From CAG-873 sp910578365 (GTDB lineage Bacteria; Bacteroidota; Bacteroidia; Bacteroidales; Muribaculaceae): a stretch of 64,000 nucleotides of DNA. Made by a program: the position numbers and the translations under genes. The stretch covers positions 186,001 to 250,000 of the forward strand of contig OX620685.1 of the NCBI GenBank assembly GCA_951635545.1, in the 5' to 3' direction. This document shows, in pieces, positions 36,557 to 45,144 of the stretch. Positions within the stretch are counted from its first letter, which is position 1. Each line of letters starts with the position of its first letter. The notes beneath the pieces were generated by a model that had not been told where the DNA came from, did no database searches, and was given only the letters and a program-made list of their open reading frames with translations.

Positions 36557-36587
36557 TTTGCAGTAAATTAAGTTTTGCATACCTTTG
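36557..36587 (+). promoter_or_regulatory. Promoter of the SPFH gene pair
   Basis: TTTG at 36557-36560 and TACCTTTG at 36580-36587 with 19 bases between. The start codon is 30 bases downstream. Confidence 0.7.
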
Positions 36588-36616
36588 CGACATAGTAATA
36601 TCAAAATAATATCATT

Positions 36617-37591
36617 ATGAAAAACAACAACAAAGAAATACCCTACAGCGGCAAAGTCCGCAACGGTTTCGCCATGCTGGCGCTTGTGCTGCTGCTCATT
36701 CCGGCGATAATAGCAACCTCGTTCATACTGCTTCCATTCAGCCTTTACTGGATTGCCGGCATCATTGCCGGAGTAGGCTTCCTGACCATGCTCATACTTT
36801 TGTGCGGTTTTTTTGTACTACAGCCCAACCAGGCCAGAGTTATGATTTTCTTTGGCGAATACCGAGGCACATTCCGCGAAACAGGCTACTTCTGGGTCAA
36901 CCCGTTTATGACCAAGAAAAAGGTATCGCTGCGTATCCGCAACATGGATATCGCCCCCATAAAAGTCAACGACAAGATAGGCAACCCCGTAATGATTGGC
37001 ATGGTGCTGGTATGGAAAGTCAACGACACCTATCGTGCGGTATTCGACGTTGATGCCGGCGACGAATCCGCCATATCGGTGAGCAACGACGGCAAGAACG
37101 TGCAGGCAGCTTCGACCGGCGATAAAATTGCCAAGGCGCTGAATGCCTTTGTAAGCATACAGAGCGATGCCGCACTACGCGAAGTCACAGGCTGCTACGC
37201 TTACGACGAAGAAGACGGCAAGCATCAGGAAATAACCCTGCGCAGCGATGCCAGTGAAATCAACGAGCAGCTCGAGGCCAAGCTCAACGAGCGCATGGCT
37301 ATTGCCGGTATCGAAGTGGTGGAGGCCCGCCTCAACTACCTGGCATACGCTCCGGAGATTGCCGCTGTAATGCTACGCCGCCAGCAGGCATCGGCCATTA
37401 TTTCAGCTCGTGAAAAGATTGTTGAAGGTGCTGTTTCGATGGTGAAGATGGCTCTCGACCAGCTCAGCGAGGAGCAGATTGTGACCCTTGACGAGGAACG
37501 CAAGGCCTCGATGGTAAGCAACCTGCTGGTGGTGCTCTGCGCCGACGAACCCGCCCAGCCGGTACTGAACACAGGCACACTCTACCAGTAA
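36617..37591 (+). CDS. SPFH/Band 7 domain membrane protein
   Basis: 324 aa. Two N-terminal membrane helices (MLALVLLLIPAIIATSFILL and WIAGIIAGVGFLTMLILLCG) precede a Band 7 domain: VLQPNQARVMIFFGEYRGTF, GYFWVNPF, VSLRIRNMDI, then ERMAIAGIEVVEARLNYLAYAPEIAAVMLRRQ in separate strands and helix. The domain builds membrane-anchored oligomers like stomatins. The C-terminal helix IVTLDEERKASMVSNLLVVL is common to this Bacteroidetes subgroup. It is followed 4 bases later by a small ribbon-helix-helix gene. Confidence 0.9.
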   Translation: MKNNNKEIPYSGKVRNGFAMLALVLLLIPAIIATSFILLPFSLYWIAGIIAGVGFLTMLILLCGFFVLQPNQARVMIFFGEYRGTFRETGYFWVNPFMTKKKVSLRIRNMDIAPIKVNDKIGNPVMIGMVLVWKVNDTYRAVFDVDAGDESAISVSNDGKNVQAASTGDKIAKALNAFVSIQSDAALREVTGCYAYDEEDGKHQEITLRSDASEINEQLEAKLNERMAIAGIEVVEARLNYLAYAPEIAAVMLRRQQASAIISAREKIVEGAVSMVKMALDQLSEEQIVTLDEERKASMVSNLLVVLCADEPAQPVLNTGTLYQ

Positions 37592-37595
37592 ACGC

Positions 37596-37817
37596 ATGGC
37601 CAGACAGCAAAGCAAAGGGTTTCTACTCAGGCTCGACCCGCACACTATGGAGCTGGTCGAGCGCTGGGCGGCGCAGGAATTCCGCTCGGTCAACGGACAG
37701 ATACAATGGATCATAGCCGAGGCGCTGCGCCGCCACGGATGGCTGCCTCGCAATGCTGCGCACCATGATTCAGCACCTACGGAGAATATCGAAAATCCTG
37801 ACGAGGACACACAATAG
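37596..37817 (+). CDS. Arc-like ribbon-helix-helix protein
   Basis: 73 aa. The N-terminus KGFLLRLDPHTMELVERWAA, then RSVNGQIQWIIAEALRRHG, matches the Arc/MetJ-type strand-helix-helix DNA-binding fold (RSVNxxI signature). The acidic C-terminal tail is unstructured. It starts 4 bases after the SPFH stop, so it is co-translated. The same SPFH plus Arc-like pairing is common in Bacteroidales from what I know of their genomes; the link in function is unknown. It may regulate its own operon. Confidence 0.8.
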   Translation: MARQQSKGFLLRLDPHTMELVERWAAQEFRSVNGQIQWIIAEALRRHGWLPRNAAHHDSAPTENIENPDEDTQ

Positions 37818-37829
37818 CTGTTTTTTTCG

Positions 37830-37837
37830 TATCTTTG
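37830..37837 (+). promoter_or_regulatory. -7 element ahead of the MATE gene
   Basis: TATCTTTG, an exact TAnnTTTG match, 27 bases before the start codon. No TTTG at the expected -33 position. Confidence 0.5.
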
Positions 37838-37864
37838 CAACCGAATTGGTAAGAAAGATATAAT

Positions 37865-39253
37865 ATGAGTTCGGGCAAAAGCAAAAAGCGACAGGTCGAC
37901 ATGCTGCATGGTCCCCTGTACGGTAAGATACTGACCTTCTCAATCCCTCTGATTGCAAGCGGCATATTACAGCAGTCGTTCAATGCCATCGACGTAGCCG
38001 TGATAGGCCGCTACTCCACTACCCAGGCCATAGCCGCTGTGGGAAGCAACGGCCCCATTATCAGCATACTGGTGAATCTGTTTTTAGGCATAGCCATAGG
38101 CGCGAATGCCGTTATTGCCACATATCTTGGCCAGAAGAACCACGATGCCGTCCGGCGCTCGGTATCCACCGTGGCCATAATATCGCTGCTGTCGGGCTTC
38201 ATACTCATGTTTCTGGGTATCACGCTGGCCCGCCCTATACTCGAGGCCATGAGCGCCCCGCCCGATGTTATCGATCTGGCCGAAGAGTATCTGAGTATAT
38301 TCTTCTGCGGCATGCCCTTTATGATGACTTATAATTTCGGCTCGGCCATCATGCGCAGTGTGGGCGACACCAGTCTGCCCTTCTATGCCCTGCTCGTCAG
38401 CACCGTCTGCAATCTGCTGCTCGACTGGCTGTTTGCCGGCGTATTCGGCTGGGGAGTATCGGGAGTAGCCTGGGCCACAGTTATATCCACGGGTGTGAAT
38501 GCGGCCATAATAGTGTACTTTCTGGCTCGCGAGCCTCAGCCTGTGACCTTGTCGCTTAAGCTGCGTAGCTGGCGGCTGTCGCGTCCCGACTTCAACAAAA
38601 TGCTGCGCATAGGCATCCCTGCCGGGCTGCAGGGCATGGTGTTTTCGATTTCGAACATTTTTATCCAGTCGGCCATCAACAGCTTCGGTTCCGATGCCAT
38701 TGCCGGCTCTGCCGCGGCCCTTACCTACGAGGTCTACTGCTACTATATAGTATCGGCATTCTGCGCCGCCACCATAGCCTTCACCGGCCAGAACTACGGC
38801 TCGGGCGAATATGGCCGCTGCAAGAGTGTGTTGCGTATCTGCATGCTCTACAGTGTGGTTCTGTGCGGGGCCAGCAATCTGCTGGTGGCATGGCAGGGAC
38901 ACGCCTTCATAAGCCTGTTCTCGTCGTCGCCCGAGGTGATGCACTACGCCCTGGTACGCTTCAACACGGTGCTGGTATTCCAGTGCCTGGCGAGTTCATA
39001 CGAGATTTCGGGCTCCTATATGCGTGCTCTGGGCTATTCGCTCACGCCCATGCTTCTGACCGTGTTCGGCACCTGTGTGCTGCGTCTGGGCTGGGTAACG
39101 ACATTCCGCAGCATCGACGACAGCTTCCACGGCCTGCTTTTAATCTACCCCATAACATGGATAATCACCGGCGCAGCAGTATTCACCGCCGCGCTTATAG
39201 TGCAGCACCGCGTGTTCGGCCGCAAGACTACCTGCCGGCCAGAGCCGACATGA
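37865..39253 (+). CDS. MATE family efflux transporter
   Basis: 462 aa with 12 predicted helices. Opening MLHGPLYGKILTFSIPLIAS, then NAIDVAVIGRYSTTQAIAAVG and GNLFLGIAIG-like helices (LVNLFLGIAIGANAVIATYLG), and in the second half TIAFTGQNYGSGEYGRCKSV. This is the MATE fold with repeated halves. It likely extrudes organic cations or drugs using a Na+ or H+ gradient; substrate unknown. Its 3' end overlaps the convergent response-regulator gene by 26 bases. Confidence 0.92.
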   Translation: MSSGKSKKRQVDMLHGPLYGKILTFSIPLIASGILQQSFNAIDVAVIGRYSTTQAIAAVGSNGPIISILVNLFLGIAIGANAVIATYLGQKNHDAVRRSVSTVAIISLLSGFILMFLGITLARPILEAMSAPPDVIDLAEEYLSIFFCGMPFMMTYNFGSAIMRSVGDTSLPFYALLVSTVCNLLLDWLFAGVFGWGVSGVAWATVISTGVNAAIIVYFLAREPQPVTLSLKLRSWRLSRPDFNKMLRIGIPAGLQGMVFSISNIFIQSAINSFGSDAIAGSAAALTYEVYCYYIVSAFCAATIAFTGQNYGSGEYGRCKSVLRICMLYSVVLCGASNLLVAWQGHAFISLFSSSPEVMHYALVRFNTVLVFQCLASSYEISGSYMRALGYSLTPMLLTVFGTCVLRLGWVTTFRSIDDSFHGLLLIYPITWIITGAAVFTAALIVQHRVFGRKTTCRPEPT

Positions 39254-39929
39254 CTTCGTCGGCATACTGGCGTCCGATGGGCAGCACCTGTCCGTTCTTC
39301 AGGGTAAGTTCCTGCCGGTTATATGAATGGACCTTCGACAGCGGCACCACGTAGCTGCGGTGTATGCGCACAAAGTCGCGTTCCGGCAGCATAGCCTGCA
39401 ACTTTTTGAGTATCACGCGGGAGAGCACACAGCGGTCTTCGCTGCGGAATATCTTTGAATAGCCTTCCATGGCCTCGATGTATATGATGTCGTCGAGCGG
39501 AATGGTAACGTTGCTATACTCCTGCTTTACAGTTATGCTTTGCTGCCGCGGAGTACTGCGGTTGTACTCCACCCTGCGCAATGCTTTGGCAAAAGCGGTT
39601 TCGAAGCGGCTGTATGAAAAAGGCTTGTGCAGATAGTCGACGGCATCGAGGTTGAAGCCTTCGGCAGCGTAATGCAGGTATGCGGTGGTGAACACCACAC
39701 ATGTCGATGCCGGCAGACTGGCGGCTACGGTCAGTCCGCTTACATTGCCCATCTCTATGTCGAGGAAAGCTATGTCGGGAGCGCACCCTGCCATGAAATC
39801 CAGGGCTTCCCGGGGGTCGGTAAATGTGGTCACTTCCACTCCGCCCATACGGGCGCAGAATTTTTCAATCACCTCCAGAGCCAGAGGTTCGTCGTCAATC
39901 GCCACACAGCGTATCAGTGCCGGTTTCAT
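39228..39929 (-). CDS. LytTR-type response regulator
   Basis: 233 aa. A receiver domain (CVAIDDEPLALEVIEKF, phospho-acceptor Asp57 in AFLDIEMG, FTTAYLHYAAEGF, DYLHKPFSYSRF) is followed by a LytTR DNA-binding domain (YIEAMEGYSKIF, LPERDFVRIHRSYVVPLSKV, LKNGQVLPIGRQY). It starts 1 base after the sensor kinase stop, forming a two-gene operon. The target gene is unknown. Confidence 0.93.
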   Translation of the reverse strand: MKPALIRCVAIDDEPLALEVIEKFCARMGGVEVTTFTDPREALDFMAGCAPDIAFLDIEMGNVSGLTVAASLPASTCVVFTTAYLHYAAEGFNLDAVDYLHKPFSYSRFETAFAKALRRVEYNRSTPRQQSITVKQEYSNVTIPLDDIIYIEAMEGYSKIFRSEDRCVLSRVILKKLQAMLPERDFVRIHRSYVVPLSKVHSYNRQELTLKNGQVLPIGRQYADEVMSALAGR

Positions 39930-39930
39930 A

Positions 39931-40959
39931 TCAGTTTAGTTGAATATTCATGTCAAGTTCAAACATGCCGTCGACCTCTCGTGTTTCCAGAGTGTTGCGG
40001 CCCGGGAAAAGTCCGTCGAGCCTTGCGCGGCAGTTGGCCATTCCCACCGGCATTTCGGAGCGGAAGGTATCGCCATGCTTCATTATGCGGTTGCGGGTAC
40101 TGAAACTCAGCATGCCGCATTTCAGCTTCATGCGCAACACAATATCGCAGTCGGCTGTAGTCGAGGCGCCGTATTTGAACGCATTCTCCACCAGAGTCAG
40201 AAATATCATCGGGGGCACACTGCGCCGCATATCATCGATGTCGTAGCTCCAGTCCACACGTGTATGCCGGTTGAGGCGTATTGACTGCAGGTCGATATAA
40301 TTCTGTATATATTCGATTTCGCCGCCTATAGGCACCTCCTCGTTTTCTATGGTTGTATAGGTGTACTTGAGCAGGTCGGCAAACTTAATGAATGCGTCCT
40401 CAGCTTTCTGCGATGTTCCTATTACCAGGCTGTAAAGCGAGTTGAGGGTGTTGAACAGGAAGTGCGGACTAATCTGAGCCTTGAAAATAGCCAGCTCGGC
40501 CTTGTCGCGCTGGTTCTCCAGGTCCTTGCGCAGCAAAGTCTGCCTGTAAAGTTCTGTAATGAACGATACTGTAAGCGCAAAACCCATTACGGCCACGAAC
40601 ATAAGCCACAGACTGAGCGCCACGCCATAGTTGCGCACGCTGGTCTGGTACTCGCTCATTGAGGGGGTAACAAAGTCCATCTGCGGCAGCGGATAAAAAC
40701 TGAGCGCATAGTTGCAGCAAATCAGCGCAGCCATAACGGCGGCAATGCGGCCATAGCGGCGGCGCATGAACATGCCCGGCACATCGATCCGCCGCACAAG
40801 CCAGTAGCAGCCATACAGAAACAGACACACCAACACAAAAAACAGCGGCCACTCCTGCAGCCAGCGGTATGCCGGACCCAGCAATATCATCAGGGGCATA
40901 AGCAGCAGACCGAACAGGGCGTCAAGCAGCATGGTATTTTTGATGTCGGATGTTTTCAT
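39931..40959 (-). CDS. LytS-like sensor histidine kinase
   Basis: 342 aa. Four N-terminal membrane helices are followed by a His_kinase (PF06580-type) domain with the phospho-acceptor region FKAQISPHFLFNTLNSLYS near residue 165, and then VPPMIFLTLVENAFKYG, the N box of the ATPase domain. The usual glycine-rich end is short. It pairs with the adjacent LytTR regulator. There is no extracellular ligand domain, so the signal is sensed in or at the membrane. Confidence 0.92.
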   Translation of the reverse strand: MKTSDIKNTMLLDALFGLLLMPLMILLGPAYRWLQEWPLFFVLVCLFLYGCYWLVRRIDVPGMFMRRRYGRIAAVMAALICCNYALSFYPLPQMDFVTPSMSEYQTSVRNYGVALSLWLMFVAVMGFALTVSFITELYRQTLLRKDLENQRDKAELAIFKAQISPHFLFNTLNSLYSLVIGTSQKAEDAFIKFADLLKYTYTTIENEEVPIGGEIEYIQNYIDLQSIRLNRHTRVDWSYDIDDMRRSVPPMIFLTLVENAFKYGASTTADCDIVLRMKLKCGMLSFSTRNRIMKHGDTFRSEMPVGMANCRARLDGLFPGRNTLETREVDGMFELDMNIQLN

Positions 40960-41059
40960 GGCTGCAAAATTAAGCTAAGTTTTCCTTTCCTGCAAAATAC
41001 TCATTGACACTTTTGCGCAGTTTATTTGCACATAAAGCGGCAAATTCGTTTTTTTTGGT

Positions 41060-41067
41060 TAAATTTG
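41060..41067 (+). promoter_or_regulatory. -7 element ahead of the coiled-coil lipoprotein gene
   Basis: TAAATTTG, exact TAnnTTTG, 20 bases before the preferred start at 41088. No well-spaced -33 TTTG. Confidence 0.45.
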
Positions 41068-41087
41068 CCAATAAACTCCATGAACTG

Positions 41088-41951
41088 ATGAAGTCTGCCG
41101 CTGTATCTATTTTCGTTATGCTGTCGCTACTGCTCGTCCACGCCTGCCGGAAAGGCGCGGACGTGCAGCCGCAGCCGGACCTTATGGAGGCTTCGCGCCG
41201 AGAACTTGCCTCCGCAGTGGAAGAGCGCGACGAACTCATGCGCCTGGTGACCGCCATAACCGGCGACATGGACGACATCCGACGCATGGAAAACATTCTG
41301 TCCTCTCAAGCTGTAAACGATAATAATTCCATACAGACCGAACAGATTATGGCCGACATGGCAACCATTCGCCGCACTCTGGCAAAACGACGCGCCAAAC
41401 TCGACCTGCTTGAGAGCAAACTGAAAGAATCGACCCTGTTCAGCTCCGACCTGCAGGACGCCATAAATGCGCTAAGACGGCAAATCGACAGCCGTAACAA
41501 GGAGATTAACCGGCTGCGCCTGCAGCTCGACTCGGCCAGGCTGCATATAGGCTCGCTGAGCATGACGGTGGATTCGCTTCACTGTGCGGTCGACACCCTC
41601 AGCTTCAGCCGCGACCGGGCCGAACAGACCGCCATGGCACTCGAAAACGAACTCAACATCTGCTATTACGCCATAGCCTCCAAAAGCGAACTCAAACAGC
41701 ACCGCATACTCGAAACAGGCTTCCTGCGGAAATCACGGCTGCTGAACGGCGATTTCGACCGCGATTTCTTTCTTTGCGGCGACAAACGCAGCCTGAGGTC
41801 GGTGGAACTCCACAGCCGTAAAGCCAGGCTGCTGACCAACCACCCCGAAGGGTCGTACTGCATAGCCGGCGAAGGCAGCCTCAGACTCGAAATCACCAAT
41901 CCGGCTCGATTCTGGAGTACCACAAACTTCATGGTAATACAGACTGATTGA
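41088..41951 (+). CDS. Coiled-coil lipoprotein of unknown function
   Basis: 287 aa from MKSAAVSIFVMLSLLLVHAC. The in-frame start at 41004 lies before the -7 box and would place the lipobox internally. Lipobox LVHAC with Cys20 predicts lipidation. A long heptad-patterned helix follows (about residues 40-190, e.g. RRTLAKRRAKLDLLESKLKE and RQIDSRNKEINRLRLQ), then a small globular C-terminus (GDKRSLRSVELHSRKARLL). I do not recognise a family. It stands just upstream of the susC gene on the same strand. Confidence 0.75.
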   Translation: MKSAAVSIFVMLSLLLVHACRKGADVQPQPDLMEASRRELASAVEERDELMRLVTAITGDMDDIRRMENILSSQAVNDNNSIQTEQIMADMATIRRTLAKRRAKLDLLESKLKESTLFSSDLQDAINALRRQIDSRNKEINRLRLQLDSARLHIGSLSMTVDSLHCAVDTLSFSRDRAEQTAMALENELNICYYAIASKSELKQHRILETGFLRKSRLLNGDFDRDFFLCGDKRSLRSVELHSRKARLLTNHPEGSYCIAGEGSLRLEITNPARFWSTTNFMVIQTD

Positions 41952-42002
41952 CATTTAACGGCTGTTCGTTTACACTCTGCATATAATTTGGTTTTAACGT
42001 TG

Positions 42003-42010
42003 TAATTTTG
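42003..42010 (+). promoter_or_regulatory. -7 element of the SusC/SusD operon
   Basis: TAATTTTG, exact TAnnTTTG, 19 bases before the preferred susC start codon at 42029. A TTTG upstream (41987-41990) is closer than usual. Confidence 0.5.
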
Positions 42011-42028
42011 GCGTATAAAACCATCGAT

Positions 42029-45000
42029 ATGCTAAAAAAGTATTTAATCGCCGCTTTAGGCGGCAGTCTGCTGTCACTGAATTTTCACGTCCGCGCCGAG
42101 AACTCCCTTCCGGGAGTTTCCGGTGTGGTATATGACGAGAACGGCGACCCTGTGGCCGGAGCCACAGTAGCTGTTGCAGGCTCTGTTACCGGTGCAGTCA
42201 CCACCGACATACAAGGCCGCTTCGACATTGCCGACGCACCCGCCGGCAGTCGGCTCAAAATCAATTATGTTGGCATGAAGCCCTCAGTTACTGAGATAGT
42301 AAAGGGGAAATCTTCTTATAGCGTTGTTCTTTATAGTAGCGTGGAAGAGCTCGACGATATAGTTGTGGTAGGCTATGCCACCCAGCGCAAAGTCGACCTT
42401 ACCGGCTCAGTTTCGACAATCAGCCCGGCGGCTCTCGCCGACAGGCCCGTTACCAATGTAGCGAATGCATTGGCGGGCCTGGCACCGGGACTTTCGGTAA
42501 GCAACAGCGGCGGCAATACCCCCGGCTACGAGTCGCAGACCATAACCGTACGCGGCCAGGGCACACTCAACAACTCGGCCCCGCTGGTAGTGGTCGACGG
42601 CGTGACCGGTGTAAGCCTGAGCGACATAAATCCGCAGGACATCGACAACATATCGATACTCAAGGACGCCGCTTCGGCCGCCATCTATGGTTCCAGGGCA
42701 GCCAACGGCGTGATTCTGGTAACCACCCGCCATGGCATGCAGGCGGCTCCGAGGCTGACTTACAGCGGCAATGTATCGTTCGAAACTGTAGCCAAACGCA
42801 TGAACCTCGTGACTGATTACGCCGACTTCATGGAGATTCAGAACGCAGCCCTGATTGCCAACGGGCAGGCTCCGCGATTCTCACAAGGGAAAATCGACGA
42901 GTGGCGCAACGATGCCGGACAAAATCCAACAATATACCCTAATACCGACTGGCAGGACCATATATACCGAAACCCCTCGGTGGTACAGAACCACAACTTG
43001 TCGGTAACCGGCGGCGGCAAGCGCGCCCGCTACAACATATCGCTCGGTCTGGTGGACAACCCCGGCATGATTTACTATACCGACTACCGCCGCTATCAGC
43101 TGCGCAGCAACCTTGACGTGACCATAAAGCCCTGGCTGACTGTGGGCACCGACATCTTCGGCTATATCGACAACAATAATCCCTCGGCAGAAAACGCCAC
43201 CGCAGGCGGCGACGTGATTTTCGGCTCGGGCGCCTTCAACACCGTGCCCGGCATGACTCTCTACGACCCCGCCACAGGCCTGTACGGAGGCATACAGAAC
43301 CCGGAGGAAGAGAATGTGAGCAACTTCAACCCATACCGCCGCCAGTGGTTCTACAAAAGCGAATTCCCTACCCGCACACGCCGCATTGTAACCAAGCTGT
43401 ATGCACGGCTGCAGCCGCTGAAAGGCCTGAGTATACAGGGCTCGTTCTCATATAATTACTGGGACCGCCGTGTGGAGCAGCATCTCACCGACCGCGACCT
43501 GTACCGCTTTACTGCCGACGGACCGGTGCTGATACGCGAAGGTGTGGTGCGCACCTACATCCGCCGCTACAACTACGCCGACAATTACCGCAGCAGCGAC
43601 ATCACGGCATCATACTCTTTTAAACTTTCCGACCTCAGCGCTACCGTACTGCTTGGCGCAAGCCAGGAATACGACAAGAACGAATACGAAAGTTTTCTGC
43701 GCTACGACCTTACCGACGACTCTCTGACATCAATCGACGCCGCCACCACCAACGGCCCCATAGCAGGCAACTACACCGAGTGGTCGATGCGGTCGTACTT
43801 CGGGCGAATAAACCTCAACTGGGCCGACAAATATCTGCTTGAGGCCAACCTGAGGGCCGACGGTTCGTCGAAGTTCGCCCCGGGTCACCGCTGGGGCTAC
43901 TTTCCTTCGGTATCGGCGGCCTGGCGAATATCGCACGAAAAGTTCATGCAGGGCAGCCGGGCATGGCTCGACAACCTGAAACTGCGCGCTTCGTACGGCT
44001 CGCTCGGCAACAACGCCACCACCAGCTACTATATGTACCGCTCGCTCTTCGCCACCGCCGGATATGTGCTCAACGGCAGTGTGGCCGGAGGCTTTGCGCA
44101 GGCGGTGCTGTCGAACCCCAATCTGTCGTGGGAAAAGACCTATATGGCCAATATAGGCCTGGATGCCTCGCTGTTCAACAATCGCCTGAGCGCCTCGTTC
44201 GATATCTACCGCAAGTTCACCGAGGGCATACTCATATCGCTGCCCGCTCCACTGGAACACGGCACCTCCACCGTACCCAACCAGAATGCCGGCGAGGTAT
44301 GTAACAAGGGCCTTGAAGTGGACCTGCAGTGGTCCGACCGCATAGGCAGCGTGTCGTACCATGCCGGTTTCAACATGGGCTTCGTTAGCAACAAGGTTAC
44401 CCGCTTTCAGGGCGATGTGGCCTCGATAAACGGTGTGTACAAAACCCAGGAAGGACGTCCCATCGACCAGCTGTATGTGATTACCGTCGACCGCATTGTC
44501 CGCGACCAGGCCGACCTTGACTACGTTCAGAGCCTGGTAGACGCAAACCCGGATTACTTCGCCACCTACCAGCGTCCCGAACTAGGCGACTTTCTATTCG
44601 CCGACGCCAACCACGACGGAAAACTCGACGCTGACGACCGCGTGGAAATCGGCCACGGTACCACACCGAACCTCACCTACGGCATCAGCCTTGGAGCCTC
44701 ATGGCGCGGCATCGACTTCAGCGCCCTCTTTCAGGGAGTGGGCAACCACAGCGTGTATTACAACAATCAGGCATTCCGCTTCGTAACCGTAATGGGCCAG
44801 TCGCTGGTCAAAGACATTACCGACAACGCCTGGACTACTGAGAACCCCTACAACTCAATCTACCCCATACTCCGCAACAACGCCAACGGCAAAAATAATA
44901 TAGCCAGCGACGCATTCATACAGAACGCAGCATACTTCCGCTGCAAGAACATACAGCTTGGCTACACGGTGCCGCATAGCGTCAGCCGACGTTTCTTCGT

Positions 45001-45139
45001 CGAAAATCTGCGAGTATATACCAGTATCGACAATCTGTTCACCATCACTTCGTTTCCGGGCTTCGACCCCGAGATTGGAGCAAACGTGGGCTATCCCGCC
45101 ATACGCCAGTATTCAGTAGGCATCAACATATCATTCTGA
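42029..45139 (+). CDS. SusC-like TonB-dependent receptor
   Basis: 1036 aa from MLKKYLIAALGGSLLSLNFH; a TTG at 42008 is a poorer start. After the signal peptide comes a carboxypeptidase-like domain (SGVVYDENGDPVAGATVAVA), the SusC box region and plug (VEELDDIVVVGYATQRKVDL, TVRGQGTLNNSAPLVVVDGV, ISILKDAASAAIYGSRAANG), then a large beta-barrel ending RQYSVGINISF with terminal Phe. It imports oligosaccharides or glycopeptides with its SusD partner. No glycoside hydrolase or specific regulator lies beside it, so the substrate is open. Confidence 0.95.
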   Translation: MLKKYLIAALGGSLLSLNFHVRAENSLPGVSGVVYDENGDPVAGATVAVAGSVTGAVTTDIQGRFDIADAPAGSRLKINYVGMKPSVTEIVKGKSSYSVVLYSSVEELDDIVVVGYATQRKVDLTGSVSTISPAALADRPVTNVANALAGLAPGLSVSNSGGNTPGYESQTITVRGQGTLNNSAPLVVVDGVTGVSLSDINPQDIDNISILKDAASAAIYGSRAANGVILVTTRHGMQAAPRLTYSGNVSFETVAKRMNLVTDYADFMEIQNAALIANGQAPRFSQGKIDEWRNDAGQNPTIYPNTDWQDHIYRNPSVVQNHNLSVTGGGKRARYNISLGLVDNPGMIYYTDYRRYQLRSNLDVTIKPWLTVGTDIFGYIDNNNPSAENATAGGDVIFGSGAFNTVPGMTLYDPATGLYGGIQNPEEENVSNFNPYRRQWFYKSEFPTRTRRIVTKLYARLQPLKGLSIQGSFSYNYWDRRVEQHLTDRDLYRFTADGPVLIREGVVRTYIRRYNYADNYRSSDITASYSFKLSDLSATVLLGASQEYDKNEYESFLRYDLTDDSLTSIDAATTNGPIAGNYTEWSMRSYFGRINLNWADKYLLEANLRADGSSKFAPGHRWGYFPSVSAAWRISHEKFMQGSRAWLDNLKLRASYGSLGNNATTSYYMYRSLFATAGYVLNGSVAGGFAQAVLSNPNLSWEKTYMANIGLDASLFNNRLSASFDIYRKFTEGILISLPAPLEHGTSTVPNQNAGEVCNKGLEVDLQWSDRIGSVSYHAGFNMGFVSNKVTRFQGDVASINGVYKTQEGRPIDQLYVITVDRIVRDQADLDYVQSLVDANPDYFATYQRPELGDFLFADANHDGKLDADDRVEIGHGTTPNLTYGISLGASWRGIDFSALFQGVGNHSVYYNNQAFRFVTVMGQSLVKDITDNAWTTENPYNSIYPILRNNANGKNNIASDAFIQNAAYFRCKNIQLGYTVPHSVSRRFFVENLRVYTSIDNLFTITSFPGFDPEIGANVGYPAIRQYSVGINISF

Positions 45140-45144
45140 CCAAA

